From Thermoprotei archaeon (GTDB taxonomy: Archaea > Thermoproteota > Thermoprotei > Thermofilales > Thermofilaceae): a stretch of DNA of 9,402 nucleotides. The DNA is taken from assembly GCA_003649495.1 (NCBI GenBank), contig QMRZ01000050.1:1-9402 (forward strand), in the 5' to 3' direction. The position numbers were made by a program, and so were the translations under genes. This document shows positions 1 to 5,749 of the stretch, piece after piece. The notes below the pieces were generated by a model, which searched no databases, was not told the origin of the DNA, and worked only from the letters and a program-made list of their open reading frames with translations. Positions within the stretch are counted from its first letter, which is position 1; each line of letters begins with the position of its first letter.

Positions 1-73
1 GCTTAACCATGGGGGTGGATCCTATTAGGCTCAGGATTTGCATCCCATCCCCCGGCACTAGACGAGGGGAGCG

Positions 74-95
74 CCGCTTTAATTAATTAAGGCGG
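74..95. repeat. 22-bp near-perfect palindrome at the edge of the dehydrogenase remnant
   Basis: A perfect 12-bp AT palindrome (TTAATTAATTAA, 79-90) is flanked by CCGCT on the left and GGCGG on the right. The whole forms an inverted repeat in which only the pair 78/91 is not Watson-Crick. It contains the stop codon TAA (80-82) that closes the frame of the dehydrogenase remnant, and recognisable homology starts at its right arm. It could be a deletion-junction scar, a terminator for something upstream, or chance. I see no gene in bases 1-82: all three forward frames are interrupted. Confidence 0.5.
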
Positions 96-706
96 GCTTC
101 GTCCATCCCATACCTAAGTCCTACCTGGATCATGAGGCTGCCCCTCTTCTCTGCGGAGGGGCCATAGGGTATCGGGCTCTAAAGTTGACCGGGCTTCTCG
201 AGAGGGGGGAGGGCAGGCTAGGCTTATTCGGCTTTGGCTCCTCAGCTCACATGATACTGCCGGTAGCCGTGAGGAGGGGGCTCAGAGTATACGTGTTCAC
301 TAGATCGACGAGCAAGGCGGAGGCTGCACCTAAGATGGGTGCTGAGTGGGCGGGCGCACCCATGGCGGAGCCCCCCTGTAAGCTCGACGCAGCTATAGTC
401 TTCGCCCCCGCTGGCTGGGTTGCAGTTGAAGCCCTTAAAAAGCTGGAGAAAGCTGGCAGGCTAGTGCTCGCCGGCATCTACATGACACCTATTGAAAAGC
501 TGGAGTATAAGCTGCTCTGGCACGAGAGGGAGATGAAGACAGTCGCTAACGTGACGCGCCAGGATGTGAGGGAGTTCCTGGAGGAAGCTGCTAAGGCTGG
601 CGTAAGGCCTAGAGTAACGATTTACCCCCTGGAACAGGCGAATAAGGCGTTGATAGAGCTCAAGCAGCGAGCACCCCCGGGCTCTCTAGTCCTCATGGTC
701 AGCTAG
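83..706 (+). pseudogene. Truncated zinc-type alcohol dehydrogenase (C-terminal Rossmann half only)
   Basis: This open segment encodes the NAD(P)-binding and C-terminal part of a medium-chain, zinc-dependent alcohol dehydrogenase. The linker reads HPIPKSYLDHEAAPLLCGG (104-160), followed by the dinucleotide-binding turn GLFGFGSSAH (about 218-250) and a GRLVLAGI strand (about 457-480). It ends with the usual family C-terminus. A full enzyme has roughly 330-350 residues; about 140 residues carrying the catalytic zinc ligands, structural zinc cysteines and substrate cleft are missing. The same frame upstream has stops at 26-28, 59-61 and 80-82, and the other frames show no zinc-site motifs. There is no ATG, GTG or TTG between 83 and the TTG at 185, which lies inside the conserved core. 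I therefore read it as a remnant that cannot catalyse alcohol oxidation. The Rossmann part itself is intact, so the loss may be recent. Its stop overlaps the convergent protease gene by 8 bp. Confidence 0.75.
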
Positions 707-2369
707 ACTCGCGCCTAAGCGCTAAAGCTACCAGCACGGCGAGCATCAGAACAAGCACTAGTACGTAGGGGTTGATCAGCACGTGTAAGGTCAGTACCTC
801 ATCACCTCGGATGACTAGGGTAGTATGACCCAAGATGAGCTTCCCCAGAGCTATCGTCGCCTCGTAAATTCCCTCTGGGAGTTCTGGAGTTCGTCCATAC
901 GCGTCAAGCCCGACTGTGACCTCAGCTTTAATCGGCCCCACCAGCTTAACCTCCACAAAGGGCACGGGTAGTCCTAAGATGTCAGTAACCCTCACTAAGG
1001 GTCTCCAGATGGCCAGCGGTATCTTCAGGGTGCCAGGCCCCTTAACTGCGGGGTTAGCTAGTGCGCGTACCTTAATCCCTCTCCAGAGAGCCCACTCCAG
1101 CACGTGCTCTCCAGGCTTAAGCCAGAGCTCACTCTCATTCATCAATCTTCCATCAAGCATTAGCAAGGTGGGCTGAGGGGATAGCGTGAGGCCGTCGGCG
1201 GATGTGAAGGCTATCTTCACTCTGTAGTACTTGTCCCATAGCGCCTTAAGCCGGAGAGGCTGCCAGACCTTGAGGCGAAGCTCGGGGCTTGACGCCTCCA
1301 CGCTGCCTGTCCATCCCCTGAATACTCTGAGTGTCCCATTCCCATGCTCTACCCTCGTATCCCTCAGGGCTATCACCACCTCATCTCCCTCATTCACCCA
1401 CATTTCGGAGGAGCTGGGCCCTGGGTACAAGTTCTCGATGATTACTCTATATTGCTTGATCCACCTAGCTATGAGGGTGTAGTTACGGGTAACCCTCAGG
1501 GAGAGCTGGGGCGCCTCCATCTCCACGTCGCCGCTCCAGCCCTCAAAAACGTATCTAATATCGCCTCTCACGATAGCCTTCTCTGCCCTCACTAAGGCTG
1601 TCTCATTCTCGAGGTACCAGCCGCCGCCCTCCACACCATTTACCGTGCTGACCACGTGGACGTAGTAGTATGCCGTCAAGCGGTAAGGGATTCTCGCGGG
1701 CAGCTCAATAGCTCGCTGGAGGGGGCGGACTGCCCGCCCTCCCAGAAGCCGCTGGAAGACTAGCGCCACCCCATAGACATCCAAAGTCGAGGGCATCACC
1801 ACTATGTTGACTGGAGTGTACTTGTAGTACATTAGCTCTGGGCCGTTAGCCGTATGTGCGCGCGATGCGTGACCTAGGCAGAGGACGTGGCCGACCTCGT
1901 GAAGCGCTACGTTCAGGATATCGATGGGTTTCAGCTCAGCGCCAGTGTAGTCCCTCAGGAAGAGCTTTACCTCAGCTTTCACCACGCGATTCCCCACTAC
2001 AGTAAGTGTCGTCTCCCCAAGCTCCATGCTGGCTGAGGGCACGTCCAAGAAGCTCACGACAACATCGTATCCATCGGGACTAGCGTTAAAACCCTCAACA
2101 TAGACCTCGAACCTCAGCTTCCTCAGGTACTCGTAGCCGTAGAGCCTCGTGAAGTAATTGATTGCCGCCCTCCAGAGCTTGAAGGCTCGAGCTGCAGCAG
2201 CCACGTAATTGAGCGGTGCTTCTCTCCTCACGAGCACCTTGAGAATGGGCTTACTCCACACGACTCCCATTAGCTCTAGCCGAGGAGCCGCACTAGCCTC
2301 GATTGCAAGTAGCGTTAAAGCGATCGTTAGAGCTATTCTCACGATACTCACCGGGAGTGCTCTCCACAT
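699..2369 (-). CDS. Secreted matrixin-like zinc metalloprotease with GW-type repeats and C-terminal membrane anchor
   Basis: Predicted cell-surface endopeptidase. Residue numbers here count from the upstream GTG (2411), which would give 570 residues. A hydrophobic signal sequence (about 20-41, ending EASA) is followed by a catalytic domain with the metzincin motif HEVGHVLCLGH (171-181): zinc ligands H171, H175 and H181, catalytic E172. A Met-turn (PELMYYKY, M194) and a DVYGVALVFQRLLG helix close the fold, as in matrixins. The usual Gly at motif position 8 is Cys178. Then come two beta repeats of the kind common on archaeal surface proteins (FEGWSGD 289-295, FRGWTGS 364-370), a carboxypeptidase-regulatory-like beta domain (about 471-545), and a C-terminal membrane helix (about 547-565) with an RRESS tail. 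I chose the ATG at 2369 (556 residues) because it gives a compact signal peptide and sits about 27 bp from a TATA-like box. The GTG at 2411 is possible, but its GGAG lies only 2-3 bp away. Protease fold is confident; substrate unknown. Confidence 0.82.
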   Translation of the reverse strand: MWRALPVSIVRIALTIALTLLAIEASAAPRLELMGVVWSKPILKVLVRREAPLNYVAAAARAFKLWRAAINYFTRLYGYEYLRKLRFEVYVEGFNASPDGYDVVVSFLDVPSASMELGETTLTVVGNRVVKAEVKLFLRDYTGAELKPIDILNVALHEVGHVLCLGHASRAHTANGPELMYYKYTPVNIVVMPSTLDVYGVALVFQRLLGGRAVRPLQRAIELPARIPYRLTAYYYVHVVSTVNGVEGGGWYLENETALVRAEKAIVRGDIRYVFEGWSGDVEMEAPQLSLRVTRNYTLIARWIKQYRVIIENLYPGPSSSEMWVNEGDEVVIALRDTRVEHGNGTLRVFRGWTGSVEASSPELRLKVWQPLRLKALWDKYYRVKIAFTSADGLTLSPQPTLLMLDGRLMNESELWLKPGEHVLEWALWRGIKVRALANPAVKGPGTLKIPLAIWRPLVRVTDILGLPVPFVEVKLVGPIKAEVTVGLDAYGRTPELPEGIYEATIALGKLILGHTTLVIRGDEVLTLHVLINPYVLVLVLMLAVLVALALRRESS

Positions 2370-2390
2370 GCTATAAGCCCTCAATAAATG

Positions 2391-2409
2391 CTCTTTAAGA
2401 GCGTTAAAC
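2391..2409 (-). promoter_or_regulatory. Possible TATA box for the metalloprotease gene
   Basis: On the minus strand the sequence reads GTTTAAC then CTTAAAG (centre about 2396). This is about 27 bp upstream of the ATG at 2369, the spacing expected for a leaderless archaeal transcript. The same AT-rich patch (GTTAAAC, 2403-2409) lies about 34 bp upstream of the divergent GTG at 2440 and might also serve that gene. The assignment rests on spacing only. Confidence 0.35.
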
Positions 2410-2439
2410 ACTTCTCCTAGAGTCTCCTACCGCAGTCCC

Positions 2440-3276
2440 GTGAGCCGTGTAATAGACTGTCACGTCCACGCTGTAGGGGGCGAGAAGGCGCGTGAAGTAA
2501 TTGAGAAGATGGATAGGTACGGCATTGATGTCATAGTGCTATTCTCACCATATCCCGGAGCAGTGAGGGACGCGTACAGCGGAGCCTGTTCCTATAGCTC
2601 CAGGAGGCAGAGGGAGGTGGCCCGGCACGTAGCTGAGCTGCAGAGGGAGTACCCTGACCGGATAATAGGGTTCCTCTGGCTTGAGCCTAGGCTTGAGGAC
2701 GCGGTAGAGATCCTGGAGTGGGCGCTATCTGACCTAGAGTTAAGGGGGGTGAAGATGATACCGTACCACTGGTACCCCCACGATGAGCAGCTGCTCAAGA
2801 TCTACGAGAAACTCGAGGAGCTGGGAGCGCCGCTGATGTTTCACTCGGGGATACTATTCGGCTTCGAGGATTCGTCACGCTACTGCAGGCCAGTCAACTA
2901 CGAGGTGCTCATCAGGTTCCCAAAGCTTAAGTTCGCGTTAGCCCACGTTAGCTGGCCCTGGGTTGACGAGTGTATAGCCCTATGGGGGCGCTTTAGGCAC
3001 GCGGCACAGAGGGCTGGGAGGGAGCTGCAGATGTTCATCGACGCTACGCCCGGCACACCGCCCGTGTACAGGAGAGAGACTTTCATGAAGCTGATGGCGT
3101 ACGGCGCACAGGACTACGTGATGTTTGGCAGCGATAGCACCACTAATAACTTGGAGTATTCCGCGAGGGTCTTGGAGGCCGACATGCGGATACTTAGAGA
3201 TGAGCTGGGGATGCCTGAGGATGTGGTGCGGAAATACCTGGGTCTCAATGCAGCCAGGTTCCTCGGGCTGAGGTAA
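2440..3276 (+). CDS. Amidohydrolase-2 family metal-dependent hydrolase (TIM barrel)
   Basis: A 278-residue protein with the layout of the amidohydrolase-related family (ACMSD/uronate-isomerase-like TIM barrels). Metal ligands are visible in order: DCHVH at the N-terminus (H8, H10), MFHSG (H135), LAHVSWP (H169) and FGSDS (D232). It ends in the typical NAARFLGL helix (270-277). Lys105 in RGVKMIPY is on strand 4, where some relatives have a carboxylated lysine, but here it could be structural. The family includes decarboxylases and hydrolases of cyclic amides or lactones; the substrate cannot be read from sequence. The GTG start at 2440 is the first start that precedes DCHVH at the usual distance. 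No Shine-Dalgarno site is seen, so the mRNA is probably leaderless. The start lies 28 bp from the upstream GTG of the divergent protease gene. The next gene follows 5 bp after the stop and is likely co-transcribed. Confidence 0.85.
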   Translation: MSRVIDCHVHAVGGEKAREVIEKMDRYGIDVIVLFSPYPGAVRDAYSGACSYSSRRQREVARHVAELQREYPDRIIGFLWLEPRLEDAVEILEWALSDLELRGVKMIPYHWYPHDEQLLKIYEKLEELGAPLMFHSGILFGFEDSSRYCRPVNYEVLIRFPKLKFALAHVSWPWVDECIALWGRFRHAAQRAGRELQMFIDATPGTPPVYRRETFMKLMAYGAQDYVMFGSDSTTNNLEYSARVLEADMRILRDELGMPEDVVRKYLGLNAARFLGLR

Positions 3277-3281
3277 GTGGT

Positions 3282-4160
3282 GTGAGGGCCTCGAGCCGGG
3301 CAGCCGACTTAATCACGGCTATAGCTCTGACTCTCCTCTCCGTGGTGGTTGTGTACTCTGTACTCACGGACGATGCGCGTACATGGTATGCTGTGACGCT
3401 GCTAGGAGAGGAGCAGCTATGTATGGCGCTTGCAGTCACAATCTACGTGCTAGCCGACGTGGAGACGGGAATAGTCCTGGCTGCCGTAACCGTAGCCTCG
3501 GGAGCGCTGTGCTCCCTCTTAAAGGAGGCTCTAGCACTGCCCCGCCCACCCCCTGAGAGCTGGAGGGTGGTAGTTAGCGGTTATGCTTTCCCCAGCGGGC
3601 ATGCCACGGTATCCGCCGCCTTCTGGAGCTCACTCCTCATAGCTCGGAGGAGGCGTATTCTCACGCTCTTTTCAGCCCTCGCGATAGCCTCGGTGTCCTA
3701 CTCCAGGCTCGCGTTGGGCGTCCACTACCCTAGAGATGTAATCGCGGGCGTTTTAACTGGCGCATCTCTTGCAGCTATCAGTCACCTACTTCAATCACGG
3801 TTGGGGCCGCGTATGCAGGTAACTCTCCTATCTCTAGCCTCGATAGCCCTGGGGCTCGCTGGCAGCTCGTTGTACGGCAATGTCAACTCATATAAGGTGG
3901 TGGGGGCTGCGCTGCCACTCTTAACCTACCCATACTTGAGGAAGCATAAGCACATCATAGCGAGGGCGGGGCTAGCGGCTAGGATACTCGCCCTAGCGGC
4001 CTCACTCACCGCAGCGGCAGTTGCCCTGAAGTTGTCAGCTGTCGTGAGCACAGCCCCCGCCGCCACAGGCGTAGCTTACTTCTGCGCGGTAGTCCTAGCG
4101 CTCTACACGCCATTGCCCCTCCTATCAATCGTCAGTAGCCCGCTACGTCGGAGGTTCTGA
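3282..4160 (+). CDS. PAP2 superfamily membrane phosphatase
   Basis: A 292-residue polytopic membrane protein with the complete three-part PAP2 signature: Kx6RP (K81, R88, P89), PSGH (104-107) and SRx3GxHx3D (S141, R142, G146, H148, D152). The two histidines act as nucleophile and general base in dephosphorylation of lipid phosphates or pyrophosphates. The core has about six membrane helices, and about three more follow the last motif. In an archaeon, likely substrates are polyprenyl (dolichyl) pyrophosphate recycled from glycosylation, or an isoprenoid phosphate; this is inference. The GTG start is preceded by GAGGT (3270-3274) lying across the end of the amidohydrolase gene, so translation is probably coupled. 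The 3' end overlaps the convergent CDP-alcohol transferase gene by 58 bp. PAP2 active sites usually face the outside, so action on soluble cytoplasmic inositol phosphates is unlikely. Confidence 0.88.
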   Translation: MRASSRAADLITAIALTLLSVVVVYSVLTDDARTWYAVTLLGEEQLCMALAVTIYVLADVETGIVLAAVTVASGALCSLLKEALALPRPPPESWRVVVSGYAFPSGHATVSAAFWSSLLIARRRRILTLFSALAIASVSYSRLALGVHYPRDVIAGVLTGASLAAISHLLQSRLGPRMQVTLLSLASIALGLAGSSLYGNVNSYKVVGAALPLLTYPYLRKHKHIIARAGLAARILALAASLTAAAVALKLSAVVSTAPAATGVAYFCAVVLALYTPLPLLSIVSSPLRRRF

Positions 4161-4771
4161 TACACGTCGATGGTTTTAGCGATCACGTAGCTAAGCGTTA
4201 GCACAGCTAGTACCACCAGGGTCGCTAAAGGCGAGTAGAGCAGGCTGCCTATGAAGATTGTGAAGAGCCTCACATCCCTAGAAGCGTACATTGGCACTCT
4301 CCCTACTCTCGAGACGTGAAAGCCTAGCGTAGCTGTACCCTGTGAATGCACGTAACTGACCATTAAGCTCCCGAGGAGGGCAGCCATGCCTGGCGCGATC
4401 GCTAATGCCCCCCAAGCCCTGTAGGCGCTGATTGTGAGGCCTAGCACTATTGCAGCATCGGCTAGCCTATCGAGCACCGAGTCTATGAAGGCTCCGAGGG
4501 GGCTGGTCTCACCCCTAGCTCTCGCTAGCTCGCCATCCACTCCATCTATCACTGACGACAGCTGTACCAGTACGCCTGCTAGAGGGTCTAGGCCGGGAAT
4601 GTAGAGCAGAGAGCCTATGAGAGCTGTTAGAAAGCTGAGCAGGGATACCTGGTTTGGAGTTATCGGAGCATTGCTCCTGAGTATCAGCTCTGTTATCCTC
4701 CTGGAAAGCCTCCTATTTAAGTGTCTGGAGATGGGGCCATCAGTACTCTTCCCCTCTATCGCCCACTCCAT
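4103..4771 (-). CDS. CDP-alcohol phosphotransferase, probable di-myo-inositol phosphate phosphate synthase (DIPPS)
   Basis: A 222-residue integral membrane enzyme with the full CDP-alcohol phosphotransferase signature Dx2DGx2ARx8Gx3Dx3D: D76, D79, G80, A83, R84, G93, D97, D101. The aspartates bind two metal ions and the CDP-alcohol. The amphipathic N-terminus (DGPISRHLNRR, 11-21) and ITPNQVSLLSF (37-47) resemble the transferase half of the fused archaeal IPCT-DIPPS proteins. About six membrane helices are visible. The predicted reaction is CDP-inositol plus L-myo-inositol-1-phosphate to phosphorylated di-myo-inositol phosphate plus CMP. The main alternative is archaetidylinositol-phosphate synthase, which uses CDP-archaeol; the adjoining cytidylyltransferase favours DIPPS. 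The ATG at 4771 has an excellent AGGAGGTGG site (4787-4779) inside the upstream gene, and the two frames overlap by 16 bp, so translation is coupled. The 3' end overlaps the convergent PAP2 gene by 58 bp. Confidence 0.82.
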   Translation of the reverse strand: MEWAIEGKSTDGPISRHLNRRLSRRITELILRSNAPITPNQVSLLSFLTALIGSLLYIPGLDPLAGVLVQLSSVIDGVDGELARARGETSPLGAFIDSVLDRLADAAIVLGLTISAYRAWGALAIAPGMAALLGSLMVSYVHSQGTATLGFHVSRVGRVPMYASRDVRLFTIFIGSLLYSPLATLVVLAVLTLSYVIAKTIDVYQNLRRSGLLTIDRRGNGV

Positions 4772-5520
4772 CCCTTGACCACCTCCTCAACTACTATGCT
4801 TCTAGGACCCTTATTCACCAGGAAGTAATCCTCGGGAGTATCAACCTCCGTCCAGGGAATGCCTGTTATATCAGCTACGACAGCCTTCAGACCCCTCTCA
4901 ACAGCAGCGTTCACTACATCACTGAGCTTCACAACATCCTTCTCGCTGGCAACCTCCCTAGCCACGTTAATCACCTCTCTCCTCATTATGAAGACTCCAG
5001 CATCAACGAAGTCCCACTTTCTCAAGCTCTTGCCTATCCTCCTGACCTCGAGCCCCCCACCAGCGTCTATCAGTGTAGCCTCCTCAACGTCGACGTAGGG
5101 AGGGGCCCTATCCCCCGCCACTACTATCACCGCGTCCTTCCACATCTCAGCTACCTCGCGTAGCCTCATGGGTAGCTCAATAGGGTATATGTGGTCGCTC
5201 ATGGAGACGAAGAAGGAGTCAGCAGCTAGCTGAGAGGCCCCCACAAGTAGGCTATATCCGTTCTCCCTCCAGGGCTCCTCGTTCACTACTACGTTCACTA
5301 CATCCACGTAGCCTAAGCTAGCTAAGACCTCCTCCAATCTCTCCATTCCAGACGGGTTCACCACTATGTATATCTTCTCGACGCCCGCTAGGAGGAGGCT
5401 AGTGAGGGGGTAACTTATCAGTGGCCTAGACCTCACTTTAACGCTGAATTTTGCTCCCCTGGCTAGCGCCCCCAGCCTAGTGCTTAAGCCAGCTGCGAGC
5501 ACCAGAGCCTCAGCTACCAT
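4756..5520 (-). CDS. Nucleotidyltransferase, probable CTP:L-myo-inositol-1-phosphate cytidylyltransferase (IPCT)
   Basis: A 254-residue soluble nucleotidyltransferase of the GT-A-like sugar-phosphate class. The N-terminal nucleotide-binding signature LAAGLSTRLG (8-17) is followed by Lys24 (KFSVKV), NPSG (55-58) and ENGYSLLVGA (86-95). The metal-binding MSDHIYP has D109, and WTEVDTPEDY carries the second metal ligand D227. MSDH and the ENGYS loop match inositol-phosphate cytidylyltransferases better than glucose-1-phosphate enzymes. The expected reaction is CTP plus L-myo-inositol-1-phosphate to CDP-inositol, consistent with the overlapping transferase gene downstream and the divergent inositol-phosphate synthase. 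In many hyperthermophiles IPCT and DIPPS are fused in one polypeptide; separate genes are known in some, including crenarchaea. The ATG at 5520 follows AAGGTGG (5532-5526), and a BRE/TATA pair lies at 5569-5584, giving a short leader of about 25 nt. Confidence 0.83.
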   Translation of the reverse strand: MVAEALVLAAGLSTRLGALARGAKFSVKVRSRPLISYPLTSLLLAGVEKIYIVVNPSGMERLEEVLASLGYVDVVNVVVNEEPWRENGYSLLVGASQLAADSFFVSMSDHIYPIELPMRLREVAEMWKDAVIVVAGDRAPPYVDVEEATLIDAGGGLEVRRIGKSLRKWDFVDAGVFIMRREVINVAREVASEKDVVKLSDVVNAAVERGLKAVVADITGIPWTEVDTPEDYFLVNKGPRSIVVEEVVKGWSGR

Positions 5521-5547
5521 GTAACCACCTTGTACATCAAAGGGACT

Positions 5548-5557
5548 TGTTAATCAG
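5548..5557 (+). repeat. Copy 1 of a short direct repeat (TGTTAATCAG)
   Basis: TGTTAATCAG near the predicted transcription start of the IPCT gene matches TGTTAATGAG at 5624-5633 in 9 of 10 bases. One copy is downstream of the minus-strand TATA box and the other just upstream of the plus-strand BRE. A shared regulator site is possible, but the region is AT-rich and the repeat is short. Confidence 0.3.
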
Positions 5558-5568
5558 CTAGGGCGGGA

Positions 5569-5584
5569 CTTTAAACGTTTTCCC
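5569..5584 (-). promoter_or_regulatory. BRE/TATA promoter of the IPCT-DIPPS operon
   Basis: Read on the minus strand, GGGAAAACGTTTAAAG combines a purine-rich BRE with a TATA-like TTTAAA (5570-5575). Transcription should start about 25 bp downstream, near 5547, leaving a leader that carries the AAGGTGG ribosome site before the ATG at 5520. It shares the core GGGAAAA(C)GTTTA with the divergent plus-strand promoter. Confidence 0.65.
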
Positions 5585-5596
5585 TAGAGTACAGAG

Positions 5597-5605
5597 GTGA
5601 ATCAC
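5597..5605. promoter_or_regulatory. Small palindrome GTGAATCAC between the divergent promoters
   Basis: GTGA-A-TCAC is a perfect palindrome lying between the two TATA boxes. Its half AATCACG (5600-5606) recurs at 5733-5739, where it forms half of another inverted repeat (ATCAC-GG-GTGAT, 5734-5745) over the inositol-phosphate synthase start codons. These may be operator half-sites; the evidence is only the repetition. Confidence 0.25.
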
Positions 5606-5623
5606 GCCTTATTTTCAAATCTA

Positions 5624-5633
5624 TGTTAATGAG
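5624..5633 (+). repeat. Copy 2 of a short direct repeat (TGTTAATGAG)
   Basis: Matches TGTTAATCAG at 5548-5557 with one difference. It sits 3 bp upstream of the BRE of the inositol-phosphate synthase promoter, a position typical for an archaeal activator or for an AT-rich upstream element. Confidence 0.3.
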
Positions 5634-5636
5634 TGT

Positions 5637-5653
5637 GGGAAAAGTTTATATAG
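5637..5653 (+). promoter_or_regulatory. Strong BRE/TATA promoter of inositol-1-phosphate synthase
   Basis: GGGAAAAGTTTATATAG is close to the archaeal consensus: a purine-rich BRE followed by TTTATATA (5645-5652). The predicted start of transcription is near 5674, so the mRNA has an unusually long leader for this type of genome, about 70-75 nt, before the ATG at 5750. This is the best promoter sequence in the window and suggests high expression. Confidence 0.75.
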
Positions 5654-5707
5654 AAGTACTGGATCATAGTCTCCCAGCTGCGACGTATTAAAGGCGCATT
5701 TGCCCTC

Positions 5708-5734
5708 ATGGCCTCTGAAATTAGAATTCCTTAA
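5708..5734 (+). other. Possible upstream mini-ORF in the synthase leader
   Basis: Within the predicted leader an ATG at 5708 opens an 8-codon frame (MASEIRIP) that stops at 5732-5734, about 15 bases before the ATG at 5750. No good ribosome binding site precedes it. It could be a chance ORF or a leader peptide influencing translation of the synthase. Confidence 0.2.
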
Positions 5735-5749
5735 TCACGGGTGATGGGT

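Noticed and set aside
1..60. Possible 3' end of a tRNA (CCCCGGCA near 50-57, preceded by a GGATTTGCATCC hairpin-like stretch).
   Set aside because: The T-stem does not pair when the acceptor end is fixed, the T-loop lacks the TTC consensus, and no matching GCCGGGG 5' arm is visible.
4756..4771. A frameshift joining IPCT and DIPPS into one fused protein.
   Set aside because: The second gene has its own ATG and a strong ribosome site at ideal distance, and both ends look natural, so two separate genes is the simpler reading.
4103..4771. Archaetidylinositol-phosphate synthase as the primary call.
   Set aside because: The family motif alone allows it, but the overlapping cytidylyltransferase gene and the DGPISRHLNRR N-terminus favour the CDP-inositol enzyme. 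It remains the main alternative.
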